Source: Arenimonas composti TR7-09 = DSM 18010 | Lineage (GTDB): Bacteria > Pseudomonadota > Gammaproteobacteria > Xanthomonadales > Xanthomonadaceae | NCBI RefSeq assembly: GCF_000426365.1 | Contig: NZ_AUFF01000001.1 | Coordinates: forward strand, 434,001 to 498,000 | Length of the DNA: 64,000 nt | Direction: 5' to 3' | Shown: positions 17,467 to 26,842 of the stretch, piece by piece | How the letters are laid out: each line of letters starts with the position of its first letter | Position numbering within the stretch: position 1 is the first letter of the stretch | Position numbers and translations under genes: made by a program | Notes under the pieces: generated by a model | What the model saw: the letters and a program-made list of their open reading frames with translations, nothing else | Databases searched by the model: none | Told to the model about the DNA's origin: nothing

Positions 17467-19071
17467 CTACATGCGGAACACGCCGAAGCGGCCCTTCTCG
17501 ATCGGTGCGTTCAGCGACGCCGAGAGCGCCAGGCCGAGCACGCGGCGGGTGTCGGCCGGGTCGATGATGCCGTCGTCCCACAGCCGCGCCGTCGCGTAAT
17601 ACGGATGGCCCTGGCGCTCGTATTGCTCGCGGATCGGCGCCTTGAACGCCGCTTCCTCGTCGGCGCTCCAGGTCTTGCCGGCGGCCTCGAGGCCGTCGCG
17701 CTTCACCGTCGCCAGCACGCTCGCCGCCTGTTCGCCGCCCATCACGCTGATGCGCGCGTTCGGCCACATCCACAGGAAGCGGGCGCCGTAGGCGCGGCCG
17801 CACATGGCGTAGTTGCCGGCACCGAAGCTGCCGCCGATGACGACGGTGAACTTCGGCACGTGGCTGCAGGCGACCGCGGTGACCATCTTGGCGCCGTCCT
17901 TGGCGATGCCGGCGTTCTCGTATTTGCGCCCGACCATGAAGCCGGTGATGTTCTGCAGGAACACCAGCGGGATGTCGCGCTGGTTGCACAGCTCGATGAA
18001 GTGGGCGCCCTTCAGCGCGCTCTCCGAGAACAGGATGCCGTTGTTGGCGACGATGCCGACCGGGTAACCGTGGATGTGCGCGAAGCCACACACGAGCGTC
18101 TTGCCGTAGCGCGCCTTGAACTCGTGCAGCGCGCTGCCGTCGACGATGCGGGCGATCACCTCGCGGATGTCGAAGGGCCGGCGGGTGTCCTTCGGGATGA
18201 TGCCGTACAGCTCTTCGGCCGCGTATTTCGGTTCGCGCGGCGCCTGCACCGCGACCGGCAGATGCTTGCGGCGGTTGAGGTTGGCGATGCAGTCGCGGGC
18301 GATCTGCAGCGCGTGGCGGTCGTTCTCGGCGAAGTGGTCGGCGACGCCGCTGACGGCCGTGTGCACGTCGGCGCCGCCGAGCGCCTCGGCATCGACGACC
18401 TCGCCGGTCGCCGCCTTCACCAGCGGCGGCCCGCCGAGGAAGATCGTTCCCTGTTCCCTGACGATGATCGATTCGTCGCACATCGCCGGCACGTAGGCGC
18501 CGCCGGCGGTGCAGGAGCCCATCACCACGGCGATCTGCGGGATGTTCCGCGCGCTCAGCCGCGCCTGGTTGAAGAAGATGCGGCCGAAATGCTCCTTGTC
18601 CGGGAACACCTCGTCCTGCAGCGGCAGGAAGGCGCCACCGGAATCGACGAGGTAGACGCAGGGCAGGTGGTTCTCGAGCGCGACTTCCTGCGCCCGCAGG
18701 TGCTTCTTCACCGTCATCGGGAAGTAGGTGCCGCCCTTGACCGTCGCGTCGTTGGCGACGACCACGACCTCGGTGCCGTGCACGCGGCCGATGCCGGTGA
18801 TGATGCCGGCGGCCGGCGCGGCGTCCTCGTACATGCCGCCGGCGGCGAGCGCGCTCAGCTCGAGGAAGGGCGAGCCCGGGTCGAGCAGGGCGGTGACGCG
18901 GTCGCGCGGCAGCAGCTTGCCGCGTTCCAGGTGCTTCGCGCGGGCCTTCTCGCCGCCGCCGAGGGCGGTCGTGGCCAGGCGCTGTTCGAGGTCGGCGACG
19001 GCGGCGCGGAGCTGTTCCGCATTCTCCCGGAACTCCGCACTGCGCGTATCCACCCCACTCCTGATCTCCAT
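17467..19071 (-). CDS. liuB: Methylcrotonyl-CoA carboxylase carboxyltransferase beta subunit
   Basis: This 534-residue crotonase-superfamily subunit transfers CO2 from biotin to 3-methylcrotonyl-CoA. [19 protein letters not shown] and [17 protein letters not shown] form the acyl-CoA oxyanion hole; [13 protein letters not shown] and [16 protein letters not shown] form the biotin-side site. The sequence is typical of LiuB/MCCB. The ATG at 19071 (MEIRSGVDT) is preferred, with GAGGGG upstream; GTG at 19077 is an in-frame alternative. Its alpha partner is 5 kb downstream on the same strand, separated by the chaperone genes and the hydratase. Confidence 0.94.
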   Translation of the reverse strand: MEIRSGVDTRSAEFRENAEQLRAAVADLEQRLATTALGGGEKARAKHLERGKLLPRDRVTALLDPGSPFLELSALAAGGMYEDAAPAAGIITGIGRVHGTEVVVVANDATVKGGTYFPMTVKKHLRAQEVALENHLPCVYLVDSGGAFLPLQDEVFPDKEHFGRIFFNQARLSARNIPQIAVVMGSCTAGGAYVPAMCDESIIVREQGTIFLGGPPLVKAATGEVVDAEALGGADVHTAVSGVADHFAENDRHALQIARDCIANLNRRKHLPVAVQAPREPKYAAEELYGIIPKDTRRPFDIREVIARIVDGSALHEFKARYGKTLVCGFAHIHGYPVGIVANNGILFSESALKGAHFIELCNQRDIPLVFLQNITGFMVGRKYENAGIAKDGAKMVTAVACSHVPKFTVVIGGSFGAGNYAMCGRAYGARFLWMWPNARISVMGGEQAASVLATVKRDGLEAAGKTWSADEEAAFKAPIREQYERQGHPYYATARLWDDGIIDPADTRRVLGLALSASLNAPIEKGRFGVFRM

Positions 19072-19782
19072 CCCCACCCCTCGCTACTCGTTCCCGCGAG
19101 TTTACTTCCTGCCGGCATTTCCGAGCGCTTACCCGGGCGGGTGGGGTGCGCAGGCCCGGCCTCCGCGAAGGTCACGAGCTCTTTCCCTCCTCGTGGCTCG
19201 GGAAAGACTCGTGGCCTTCGCGGAGGCCGGGCGCGTAGGGCATCTCCGCCCGGGCAAGTGCTTTCGGCGCAGCCGAAAGCCAACGCGCGGCGCCGGGCAT
19301 CCCGGTTTCGCAGGCCGGCAAGCACGCGCAGCAGCGGGAACGACTACCGGCTCCCGCACCCCGCGAAGCGCGTCGTGTCGCTGCGCTCACGACGAAAACC
19401 CCGTTCGTCGCTGCGATGCCGGGAACCTGATCCTGAACCGCGACTCGTCGTGTACCGAGCCGAACGCGGCCACCGCCGCACGAACCCCGCAAGCCCGCGC
19501 GACGCGTCGCCTGACGAAGAGAGAAAGACCAGCGGAACCACGGAAGCGAGCCATCGCGTTGCGATCCGCGTTCGGCCCGGGACACGCCGAGCCGAGTTCC
19601 GGGCGGGATTCCCGGCCCCGAAGCCGAGGTCCCCACCCGAGCACCCGCCCGCCCGGAAAGCGCCCGCTGGCGCGGGGGAGTCATTCGCGCCGCCGCTTCC
19701 CCGGCGCGGCTTCGTACCCACGCGGCGGCGCGAATGCTTTTCCCGGGCGCCCGGCCGACGTCCCCCAATGCGCCCGGGAAAA
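19072..19782. other. Long gene-free stretch with strong hairpins
   Basis: No convincing gene is seen in these roughly 700 bases; open frames exist in several phases but are Arg/Pro-rich with no family resemblance. The stretch holds a large palindrome (19155-19231), the hairpin GCTTTCGGC/GCCGAAAGC at 19260-19280, and an inverted repeat of CCCGGGCGC-type arms near 19738-19783 just after the Ala-rich lipoprotein gene. The dense palindromes and GC skew suggest a dispersed non-coding repeat rather than a decayed gene; this is inference. Confidence 0.5.
19155..19231. repeat. Large imperfect palindrome
   Basis: The arm at 19155-19178 (CCCGGCCTCCGCGAAGGTCA...) pairs with 19208-19231 with a single mismatch. 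The pairing continues inward through TCTTTCCC (19180-19187) and GGGAAAGA (19200-19207). The resulting stem is about 32 base pairs with a loop of some 12 bases. No T-run follows on either strand, so it is not a typical intrinsic terminator. Confidence 0.8.
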
Positions 19783-20154
19783 TCAGTCGTCTACTTCGCC
19801 TTCGGCGTCGGTGGTGACGGCGGCGTCGAGGTTCTCGGCGGCCTGGTCGACCGCGTTCTCGGTGGCGTCACCGACCCGCTCGGCCGCGTTGTCGATGCGC
19901 TCGCCGGCGCGACGCGCGGCCTCTTCGGTACGGGCCGCGGCCTCGCGGGCCTCGGCCGCCGCGCGCTCGGCGGCCGCATCGACGTTCTCGGCAGCGGCGC
20001 GGGCGGTTTCGCGGGCGGCGTCGCCGGTTTCGTGGGCGGCGTCTTCCATCGCCTGGCCGGCTTCGGCGCGTTCCTGCCTGGCCTCGGGGGTGCAGGCGGC
20101 CAGGCCGATCAGGCCGGCCGCGGCCAGAGCGATCGAAAGCTTCGTGGTGTTCAT
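19783..20154 (-). CDS. Ala/Glu-rich helical lipoprotein
   Basis: This 123-residue protein starts MNTTKLSIALAAAGLIGLAAC, a clear lipoprotein signal with lipobox LAAC. The mature part is almost entirely Ala, Glu, Arg and Asp in a repeating pattern (AARETARAAAENVDAAAERA). A long amphipathic helix or coiled coil is predicted, resembling LEA-like or Lpp-like envelope proteins. Function is unknown. The ATG at 20154 is the only start that gives a signal peptide. A second, more Ala/Asp-rich lipoprotein lies directly upstream on the same strand. Confidence 0.8.
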   Translation of the reverse strand: MNTTKLSIALAAAGLIGLAACTPEARQERAEAGQAMEDAAHETGDAARETARAAAENVDAAAERAAAEAREAAARTEEAARRAGERIDNAAERVGDATENAVDQAAENLDAAVTTDAEGEVDD

Positions 20155-20240
20155 GCGTGCTCCAGTGGACGGTCGCGACGGGATCGGTCGCGGCGGGGAT
20201 TCTGGAGAGGCGCCTGTGGAGGCGATGTTCATGAATCACG

Positions 20241-20272
20241 CAAAAGAAACGGGCGCGATTCGCATCGCGCCC
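20241..20272 (-). terminator. Intrinsic terminator after the Ala/Asp-rich lipoprotein
   Basis: On the minus strand a 9-base stem GGGCGCGAT/ATCGCGCCC (20251-20259 with 20264-20272) with a 4-base loop is followed by GTTTCTTTTG. It lies 25 bases after the stop of the gene at 20297-20629 and separates it from the next lipoprotein gene. Confidence 0.8.
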
Positions 20273-20296
20273 GTCGCTCTTGCAGAGCCAGCCGTA

Positions 20297-20629
20297 TTAC
20301 TGGTCGGCGGCGTCTTCGGCGGCGTCGGCGGCCTCTTCGGCCACGTCTTCCATGTCGTCGGCGATGTCGGCCGCGGCATCGGCGGCAGCGTCGGCACCGG
20401 CGGCCTCGGCGGCAGCGGCGTCGTCGGCAGCGGCCGAAGCGTCGGCGGCGGCGTCGGCGGCGAGCTGGGCGGCGGCGTCGGCGGCCGGATCGGCAGCGGC
20501 GGCAGCGGCGGCGTCGGCGGCAGCGGCGTTGGCGTCGGCGGCCGAGTCGGCAGCCTGCTGGCTCTCGCTGGTGCAGGCGGCCAGGGCCAGGCCCAGCGCC
20601 ATGGCGAGCAGGGTCTTGTTCAGGGACAT
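20297..20629 (-). CDS. Ala/Asp-rich lipoprotein
   Basis: This 110-residue protein has the lipoprotein signal MSLNKTLLAMALGLALAAC (lipobox LAAC), then a very low-complexity Ala/Asp/Glu stretch to the end. Codon choice (gcg/gcc, gac) matches the genome, so it is not an artefact of GC-rich noise, and a terminator follows it. It is related in style to the Ala/Glu-rich lipoprotein at 19783. Function is unknown; a periplasmic acidic spacer or an outer-membrane-tethered helix is possible. Confidence 0.75.
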   Translation of the reverse strand: MSLNKTLLAMALGLALAACTSESQQAADSAADANAAAADAAAAAAADPAADAAAQLAADAAADASAAADDAAAAEAAGADAAADAAADIADDMEDVAEEAADAAEDAADQ

Positions 20630-20733
20630 GGGGAGGTTCCTCGTCTGGTTGTTATGAAACGTGCAGATTGCACGTGCCGAAAATCATGGCAGGTCCGGGT
20701 CCGGAGTCAAGCGGATTCACGTTTCAGCAAGCT

Positions 20734-21909
20734 TCAGGCCAGTTCCACGGCCACCGCGGTCGCCTCGCCACCGCCGATGCACAGGGCGGCGACGCCGCGG
20801 CGGCCGCCGGTGCGGCGCAGGGCATGGATCAGGGTCACCAGCAGGCGGGCGCCGGAGGCACCGATCGGATGGCCCAGCGCACAGGCGCCGCCATTGACGT
20901 TGAGCTTGCCGTGGTCGATGCCGAGTTCGCGCATGGGCGCCATCGCCACCACGGCGAAGGCCTCGTTGACCTCGAACAGGTCGACGTCGCCGACGCTCCA
21001 GCCGGCCTTGTCGAGCACGCTGCGGATCGCCGCCACCGGCGCGGTGGTGAACCATTCCGGCGCCTGCGAGTGGGTGGCCTGGGCCACGACCGTCGCCAGC
21101 ACATTCAGGCCCTGCGCCTTCGCGGTGTCGGCATCGGCCAGCACCAGCGCGGCGGCGCCGTCGTTGATGCTCGAGGACGCGGCCGCGGTGATCGTGCCGT
21201 CCTTCCTGAACGCCGGGCGCAGGCTCGGGATCTTCGCGGCGTCGCAGCGCCCCGGCTGCTCGTCGGTGTCGATCACGGTGTCGCCCTTGCGGCCGGCGAC
21301 GGTGACCGCGGCGATCTCGTCGCGGAAGTGCCCGTCGGCCACCGCGCCCTGCGCGCGGCGCACGGATTCGCCGGCGTAGGCGTCCTGCTCCTCGCGGCTG
21401 AAGCCGTACTTCTCGGCGCACAGCTCGCCGAACACGCCCATCGCCTGGCCATCGTAGGGATTGGTCAGGCCGTCGAAGGCCATGTGGTCGACCATCGTGA
21501 TCGGGCCGAACTTGCTGCCGACGCGCGAGTTCGGCAGCAGGTGGGGCGCGTTCGTCATCGATTCCATGCCGCCGGCGACGACGAGTTTCGCGGAACCGGC
21601 GCGGATCGCGTCGGCGGCCATCATCACCGCCTTCATGCCGGAACCGCAGACCTTGTTGATCGTGGTGCAGCCGGCCGAGGTCGGCACGCCGGCACCGAGC
21701 GCGGCCTGACGGGCCGGCGCCTGGCCGAGGCCGGCCGGCAGCACGCAGCCCATGATCACTTCGTCGACTTTCGCGGCATCGGCACCGGCGTGTTCGAGCG
21801 CCGCCTGGATCGCGACGGTGCCGAGCTTCGTGGCAGGTACGCCGGTGAACTGGCCGAGGAGGGCGCCGATCGGAGTGCGCTTGGCGCCGGCGATGACGAC
21901 GGTGGTCAT
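20734..21909 (-). CDS. Acetyl-CoA C-acetyltransferase (thiolase)
   Basis: This 391-residue thiolase has the three hallmark regions: the nucleophilic Cys in INKVCGSGMKAVM, the His region NEAFAVVAM and GGACALGHPIGASGAR, and the second Cys in ALCIGGGEATAVA. Size and the QAPARQAALGAG start resemble AtoB/PhaA-type acetoacetyl-CoA thiolases. It could cleave acetoacetyl-CoA from leucine-derived acetoacetate or 2-methylacetoacetyl-CoA from isoleucine. The ATG at 21909 follows GGAG. It lies on the same strand as the liu genes and is divergent from the serine hydrolase. Confidence 0.92.
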   Translation of the reverse strand: MTTVVIAGAKRTPIGALLGQFTGVPATKLGTVAIQAALEHAGADAAKVDEVIMGCVLPAGLGQAPARQAALGAGVPTSAGCTTINKVCGSGMKAVMMAADAIRAGSAKLVVAGGMESMTNAPHLLPNSRVGSKFGPITMVDHMAFDGLTNPYDGQAMGVFGELCAEKYGFSREEQDAYAGESVRRAQGAVADGHFRDEIAAVTVAGRKGDTVIDTDEQPGRCDAAKIPSLRPAFRKDGTITAAASSSINDGAAALVLADADTAKAQGLNVLATVVAQATHSQAPEWFTTAPVAAIRSVLDKAGWSVGDVDLFEVNEAFAVVAMAPMRELGIDHGKLNVNGGACALGHPIGASGARLLVTLIHALRRTGGRRGVAALCIGGGEATAVAVELA

Positions 21910-22086
21910 GGGTGTGCTCCGCAATGAGTGTCAGCCGGCGATTATAGGTGGTTCGCTGCGGGCTCCCAGCGCCGGATCCGACGGTGCGGATCCGCCAGCG
22001 CCGGGCCGACGCGGCCGATCGCACGCCGGGCACCGCGCCGCGCTACGCTGGCGCGCCGCCGGCCGGCGGTCTCCGGGAGCTTCTCG

Positions 22087-24093
22087 ATGTCGATCCGTCG
22101 CCGCCCCGCGCGCCATGCCGCGCTCGCCGTGCTCGCCCTCTCGGCCGCGCTCGCCGCGGCGCCCGCGAGCGCCAGCGAATCGCCTTCGGATCCAGCGGAT
22201 GCGCCCCCGGCCGCCGCCGCTTCCGGAAGCGCGCCGGTCACCGCGCACGGCACGCGGTTCTTCGTCCCCGACGGCTGGACGCTGCGCCAGGACGGCGCGC
22301 GGGTCTGGCTCGATCCGCCCGAAGGCGATTCGACGCTTGCGCTGGTCGATGTCGAGGCCGCCGATGCCACCGCCGCCGTCGAAGCCGCCTGGGCCGCGAT
22401 CGACGCGCCGCCGCGCTGGCCGCTCAAGCTCGCCAGCGCGATGGCCGCGCGCGACGGCTGGGAATCGCTGCATTACGTGGACTACGAAGTGCCGGCCACG
22501 GCCGGGCGCGTCTTCTACGCGTACGCGCTGGGCAAGGGCGGGCGCTGGACCGTGGTGCTCGTGGACCTGCCGCAGGCGGTGCAGGACAAGCGCGGCGCGC
22601 AGCTGGGCCAGCTGTTCGGGCGGCTGCTGCCGGCCGGCTATGAGCGCGAGTCGTTCGTCGGCCGCGCGGCGCATCCGCTCGACGCCGCGCGGCTCGAGAC
22701 GCTGCGCGGCTTCGTGCGCGACGCGATGCGCGAACTCGGCGTGCCCGGCGTCGCGGTCGGCATCGTGCAGGACGGCCGCACCGTGCTCAGCGAGGGCTTC
22801 GGCGTGCGCCGGCTCGGCGACGCCGCGCCGGTGACGCCGCACACGCTGTTCCCGATCGCATCCAACACCAAGCCGATGTCGACGCTGCTGCTCGGGCGCC
22901 TGGTCGACGCGGGCCGGCTGCGCTGGGACATGCCGGTGACCGAGGTCTATCCGGCGTTCCGCCTCGGCGACCCGGCGACCACCGCGAAGGTGCGCATCGA
23001 ACACCTCGTGTGCGCCTGCACCGGGCTGCCGCGGCAGGACTTCGAATGGATCATGGAGTTCGAAGGGCTCGACGCCGACGGCGCGATGCGCACGCTGGCG
23101 ACGATGCAGCCGACGAGCGAGTTCGGCGCGCTGTTCCAGTACTCGAACGCGCTCGCCGCCGCGGCCGGCTACGTCGGCGCGTACCGGCTCCATCCGGAGA
23201 TGGAGCTCGGCGCCGCGTACGACCGCGCGATGCGCGAGGAGGTGTTCGCGCCGCTGGGCATGGACGCGACGACGTTCGATTTCGACGCCGCGCTGGCCGC
23301 CGATCACGCGGCGCCGCACGGCTGGGACGTCGACGGGCGCACCGTGCTGGCCGACTTCGCGCCCAACGGCGCCGCGGTGCCGATGCGCCCGGCCGGCGGC
23401 GCGTGGAGCCACGTCGAGGACCTGCTGCGCTACGTGCGCATGGAACTCGCGCGCGGCGTCGGGCCGGACGGGGAGCGCGTGGTGTCCGAGGCGGTGATCG
23501 ACGCGCGGCGCGCGGCGAAGGTCGCGGCCGGCAACGACGTCAGCTACGGGATGGGGCTGCAGACCGACCTCGTGGGCGGCGTCGAGATCGTGCACCACGG
23601 CGGCTCGCTGTTCGGCTACCAGAGCGACATGCTGTGGCTGCCCGCGCATGGCGTCGGCGCGGTGGTGCTGACGAACTCGGGCGAGGGCCGCGCGCTGGTG
23701 TCGGGCTTCCGCCGCCGGCTGCTCGAGGTGCTGTTCGACGGCGAGGCGCGCGCCTGGCCGCAGCTGCAGGCGTACGGCGAGACCGGCCGCGCGTGGTACG
23801 CCTCCGAGCGCGCGACGCTGACGCTGCCGGCCGATCCGCAGGCGGCCGCGGCGCTCGCGCCGGCGTACCGCAACGACGCGCTCGGCCGCATCGACGTGAT
23901 CCGCGACGGCGACGGGTTGCGCTTCGACTTCGGCGCGTGGTCGGCGCGGATGGCGAGCCGCAGCGGCGCCGACGGCAGCCAGACCTTCTACATGGTGGCG
24001 CCGAACCTGACCGGGCTCGAGTTCATCGTCGACGGAGACGGGCTGCTGTTCCGCACCCCGCAGCGCGACTACCGGTTCGGGGTGGTGGACTGA
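22087..24093 (+). CDS. Secreted serine hydrolase, beta-lactamase/class C family
   Basis: This 668-residue exported protein has a signal peptide (residues 1-30, RRPARHAALAVLALSAALAA then APASAS). An N-terminal domain of about 170 residues precedes a class C beta-lactamase-like domain. The active site SxxK appears as IASNTKPMSTLLL, the Tyr motif as FQYSNALAA, and the third motif as HHGGSLFGY. A C-terminal domain of about 140 residues follows. Such proteins are usually peptidases or esterases rather than antibiotic-resistance enzymes. The ATG at 22087 has GGGAG upstream. It runs opposite to the surrounding liu genes and ends just before a palindromic repeat. Confidence 0.88.
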   Translation: MSIRRRPARHAALAVLALSAALAAAPASASESPSDPADAPPAAAASGSAPVTAHGTRFFVPDGWTLRQDGARVWLDPPEGDSTLALVDVEAADATAAVEAAWAAIDAPPRWPLKLASAMAARDGWESLHYVDYEVPATAGRVFYAYALGKGGRWTVVLVDLPQAVQDKRGAQLGQLFGRLLPAGYERESFVGRAAHPLDAARLETLRGFVRDAMRELGVPGVAVGIVQDGRTVLSEGFGVRRLGDAAPVTPHTLFPIASNTKPMSTLLLGRLVDAGRLRWDMPVTEVYPAFRLGDPATTAKVRIEHLVCACTGLPRQDFEWIMEFEGLDADGAMRTLATMQPTSEFGALFQYSNALAAAAGYVGAYRLHPEMELGAAYDRAMREEVFAPLGMDATTFDFDAALAADHAAPHGWDVDGRTVLADFAPNGAAVPMRPAGGAWSHVEDLLRYVRMELARGVGPDGERVVSEAVIDARRAAKVAAGNDVSYGMGLQTDLVGGVEIVHHGGSLFGYQSDMLWLPAHGVGAVVLTNSGEGRALVSGFRRRLLEVLFDGEARAWPQLQAYGETGRAWYASERATLTLPADPQAAAALAPAYRNDALGRIDVIRDGDGLRFDFGAWSARMASRSGADGSQTFYMVAPNLTGLEFIVDGDGLLFRTPQRDYRFGVVD

Positions 24094-24110
24094 CCGCCTC
24101 GCCCGCCCCT

Positions 24111-24200
24111 GTAGGAGCGCCTTCAGGCGCGAAGATTTTTCCGGCCCTGTTCGCGGCGGCGCGTCGGGCGGAAGTGATTCGCGCCTGAAGGCGCTCCTAC
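24111..24200. repeat. REP-like inverted repeat, GTAGGAGC family
   Basis: Perfect 23-base arms at 24111-24133 and 24178-24200 (GTAGGAGCGCCTTCAGGCGC...) enclose 44 bases. It lies between convergent genes, 17 bases after the serine hydrolase stop and 5 bases before the isovaleryl-CoA dehydrogenase stop. Confidence 0.9.
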
Positions 24201-24204
24201 AGGG

Positions 24205-25365
24205 TCAGTCGTTGCCTTCGAAGAGCTCGCGGCCGATCAGCATGCGGCGGATCTCGTTGGTGCCGGCGCCGATCGCATAAAGCTTGGCGTCGCGCAGGAT
24301 CCGCCCGGTCGGGTATTCGTTGATGTAGCCGTTGCCGCCGAGCGACTGGATCGCTTCCAGCGCGACCTGCACCGCGGCTTCGCTGGCATGCAGCAGGCAG
24401 GCGGCGGCGTCGATGCGGCTGGCGTGGCCGGCGTCGAAGTCGCGCGCGACCTGGTAGGCGAAGGCGCGGCTGGACTGCAGCGCCGTGTACATGTCGGCGA
24501 CCTTGGCCTGCATGATCCCGAAGCTGCCGATCGGGGCGCCGAACTGCCGGCGCTCGCGCACGTAGGGCAGGGCGATGTCGAGCGCCGCCTGCATCAGGCC
24601 CAGCGGGCCGCCGGTCAGCACCAGGCGTTCGGTGTTCAGGCCGCGCATCAGCACGCGCACACCCTGGTTGACCTCGCCGAGCACGTTCTCCGCCGGGATC
24701 ACGCAGTCCTCGAACACCAGTTCGCAGGTGTTCGAACCGCGCATGCCGAGCTTGTCGAGCTTCTGCGCGGTGCGGAAGCCGGGCATGCCGCGCTCGACCA
24801 GGAAGGCGGTCATCGAACGGCTGCCCATCTCGCGATCGGCGGTGCGCATGTAGACGATCAGCACGTCGGCGTCGGGGCCGTTGGTGATCCACATCTTGCT
24901 GCCGTTGGCGAGCCAGCTGCCGTCCTCGCGGCGCACCGCGCGGCAGGCCATCGAACCGACCACGTCGGAACCGGCGCCCGGCTCGCTCATCGCCAACGCG
25001 CCGACGTATTCGCCGCTGCACAGTTTCGGCAGGTACTTCTGCCGCTGCGTCTCGGTGCCGTTGGCGTAGAGGTTGGCGACGCACAGGTTCGAATGCGCGC
25101 CGTAGCTCAGGCCGACCGATCCCGAAGCCCGCGAGATCTCCTCCATCGCCACCAGGTGCGCCAGGTAACTCATGCCGGAGCCGCCGTAAGCCTCCGGCAC
25201 GGTCATTCCCAGCAGGCCCATCGCGCCGAGCTTCTGCCACAGGTCCGCCGGGAAGGCGTTGTCGTGGTCGATCTGTTCGGCTCGCGGGGCGATTTCCGCC
25301 TCGGCGAAGCGGCGGACCGCGTCGCGGAGGGCGTCGAGTTCTTCGCCGAGGGGAAAGGTGCGCAT
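24205..25365 (-). CDS. liuA: Isovaleryl-CoA dehydrogenase
   Basis: This 386-residue flavin-dependent acyl-CoA dehydrogenase oxidises isovaleryl-CoA to 3-methylcrotonyl-CoA. [14 protein letters not shown] and [14 protein letters not shown] are the family signatures. [19 protein letters not shown] carries the Glu that isovaleryl-CoA dehydrogenases use as catalytic base at this atypical position, which supports the specific call. [16 protein letters not shown] is the C-terminal signature. The ATG at 25365 (MRTFPLGEE) is chosen; a longer open frame upstream runs into repeat DNA. It is the first enzyme of the liu pathway after the transaminase/dehydrogenase and ketoacid steps. Confidence 0.95.
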   Translation of the reverse strand: MRTFPLGEELDALRDAVRRFAEAEIAPRAEQIDHDNAFPADLWQKLGAMGLLGMTVPEAYGGSGMSYLAHLVAMEEISRASGSVGLSYGAHSNLCVANLYANGTETQRQKYLPKLCSGEYVGALAMSEPGAGSDVVGSMACRAVRREDGSWLANGSKMWITNGPDADVLIVYMRTADREMGSRSMTAFLVERGMPGFRTAQKLDKLGMRGSNTCELVFEDCVIPAENVLGEVNQGVRVLMRGLNTERLVLTGGPLGLMQAALDIALPYVRERRQFGAPIGSFGIMQAKVADMYTALQSSRAFAYQVARDFDAGHASRIDAAACLLHASEAAVQVALEAIQSLGGNGYINEYPTGRILRDAKLYAIGAGTNEIRRMLIGRELFEGND

Positions 25366-25373
25366 AACAGGCC

Positions 25374-25536
25374 TTAACAACTGGGGTCGGATTCCGACGT
25401 TAAGACCCCGGCGGGGCGGGGTCGAACTATTCCGATGGGGAGGGGCCTGGCCGGAACAACCGGGGTCAGAGCCCTTTTCCCTTCGGGTCATCGCCGCGAT
25501 CCCCCGGCAATGCCGGGGGAAAAGGGATCTGACCCC
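25374..25536. repeat. Composite GGGGTCAGA-family repeat
   Basis: It begins with a short unit CTTAACAACTGGGGTCGGAT ending in GACGTTAAG (25374-25405). This is followed by an inverted repeat whose left arm GGGGTCAGAGCCCTTTTCCC (25462-25481) pairs with 25516-25536 (ending GATCTGACCCC). The same two-part arrangement is found inside icmF at 33116-33257. Here it fills the intergenic space between the isovaleryl-CoA and leucine dehydrogenase genes. Confidence 0.85.
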
Positions 25537-25539
25537 AAC

Positions 25540-26640
25540 TCAGTTGCCGCGGCGGCCCTGGAAGCGCGGGGCCGGGGCGCCGAGGTGCGGCAGGCGCAGC
25601 TTGCCGATCGCGGTGATGCGCTCTTCGGCCATGCGGTCGGCGGCCTGGTTGGTCGGGATGCCGTCGCGCTTGGCGATCTCGAAGATGCGGCCCAGGTTGT
25701 AGTAGATCGTCCGCATCATGCGCATCGCACGCTCGCGGTTGTAACCGTCGATCTCGAGCGAGACGTTCATCAGGCCACCGGCGTTCACCGCGTAGTCCGG
25801 GGCGTAGAGCATGCCCCTGGCCGCGACCTCGACGCCCATCTGGTCATTGGCCAGCTGGTTGTTGGCGGCGCCGCAGATGACCTTGCACTTCAGGCGCGGC
25901 AGGGTCTTCTCGTTGACGGTGCCGCCGAGCGCGGTCGGCGAGTAGACGTCGGCGTCGACGTCGTAGATGTCGTCCAGGGCCACCGCCTCGCAGCCGAACT
26001 CGTCGACGGCGCGCTGCACGGCGTCCTGGTTGATGTCGGTCACGAAGACCTTGGCGCCGCGCTCGCGCAGCAGCTTCACGAACTCCATGCCGACGTGGCC
26101 GACGCCCTGCACGGCATAGCTGTACTTGCCGACGTCCTCGTCGCCGAACTTCACCTGCAGCGCCGCCATCAGGCCCTGCAGGGTGCCGAAGGCGGTGAAG
26201 GGCGAGGGGTCACCGGAACCGCCGTGCACCTGGTGCACGCCGGTCACGAAGTCGGTTTCCTTGAGCACGTACTCCATGTCGTTGACGTCGATGCCGACGT
26301 CCTCGGCGGTGATGTAGCGGCCACCGAGCGAGTTCACGAAGCGGCCGAAGGCGCGGAACAGCGCCTCGGACTTGTCCTTGTTCGGGTCGCCCCAGATCAC
26401 GGCCTTGCCGCCGCCCAGGTTCAGGCCGGACACCGCCGCCTTGTAGGTCATGCCGCGGCTCAGGCGCAGCACGTCGTTCAGCGCTTCCGCCTCGCTCGCG
26501 TACGGCCACATGCGGGTGCCGCCCAGGGCCGGGCCGAGCACCGTGTTGTGGATCGCGATGATTGCCTTCAGGCCCGCGTCCTTGTTGTGGCAGAACACCA
26601 CTTCCTCGTGGGCCGAGGTCGAGATGGATTCGAAGATCAT
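25540..26640 (-). CDS. Leucine dehydrogenase (Glu/Leu/Phe/Val dehydrogenase family)
   Basis: This 366-residue NAD-dependent enzyme deaminates branched-chain amino acids to their 2-keto acids. The catalytic lysines are in MTYKAAVSGLNLGGGKAVI, and the NAD-binding fold contains VQGVGHVGMEFVKLL. GGTRMWPYASEAEALNDVL is the substrate-site signature of the leucine/valine dehydrogenase branch. The ATG at 26640 (MIFESISTS) has GGAG about nine bases upstream. It would feed the liu pathway downstream on the same strand. A repeat cluster separates the two, so they may not share a transcript. Confidence 0.93.
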   Translation of the reverse strand: MIFESISTSAHEEVVFCHNKDAGLKAIIAIHNTVLGPALGGTRMWPYASEAEALNDVLRLSRGMTYKAAVSGLNLGGGKAVIWGDPNKDKSEALFRAFGRFVNSLGGRYITAEDVGIDVNDMEYVLKETDFVTGVHQVHGGSGDPSPFTAFGTLQGLMAALQVKFGDEDVGKYSYAVQGVGHVGMEFVKLLRERGAKVFVTDINQDAVQRAVDEFGCEAVALDDIYDVDADVYSPTALGGTVNEKTLPRLKCKVICGAANNQLANDQMGVEVAARGMLYAPDYAVNAGGLMNVSLEIDGYNRERAMRMMRTIYYNLGRIFEIAKRDGIPTNQAADRMAEERITAIGKLRLPHLGAPAPRFQGRRGN

Positions 26641-26842
26641 GGAAAGGCTCCGGTCGGCGGGGGTGGCGCGCGAAAGCGAGGCCACCAAGTCGCATGAAAA
26701 ACGACCCGCAAGTGATTGATTGGTTTAGCGCAGCCCCCTTCACGATGGGAGGTCCGGGTGGCTGGCGCGGCGCATTGTAAAGCAAACGCTCTAGGCGGAC
26801 CCGTGCCCCTGTCCGCTGCCGCCGGGGCGGGCCGTTAGCCAC

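Noticed and set aside
20297-20629. Repetitive GCGGCGTC units that look like a tandem DNA array
   Set aside because: They are codons of an Ala/Asp-rich protein with a signal peptide and terminator. There is no constant repeat/spacer pattern, so it is not CRISPR or a satellite.
17197-21927. A 1576-codon open frame on the plus strand
   Set aside because: It runs antisense through liuB, two lipoproteins and the thiolase, is Arg/His-rich and low in complexity, and has no family features. It is a GC-bias shadow.
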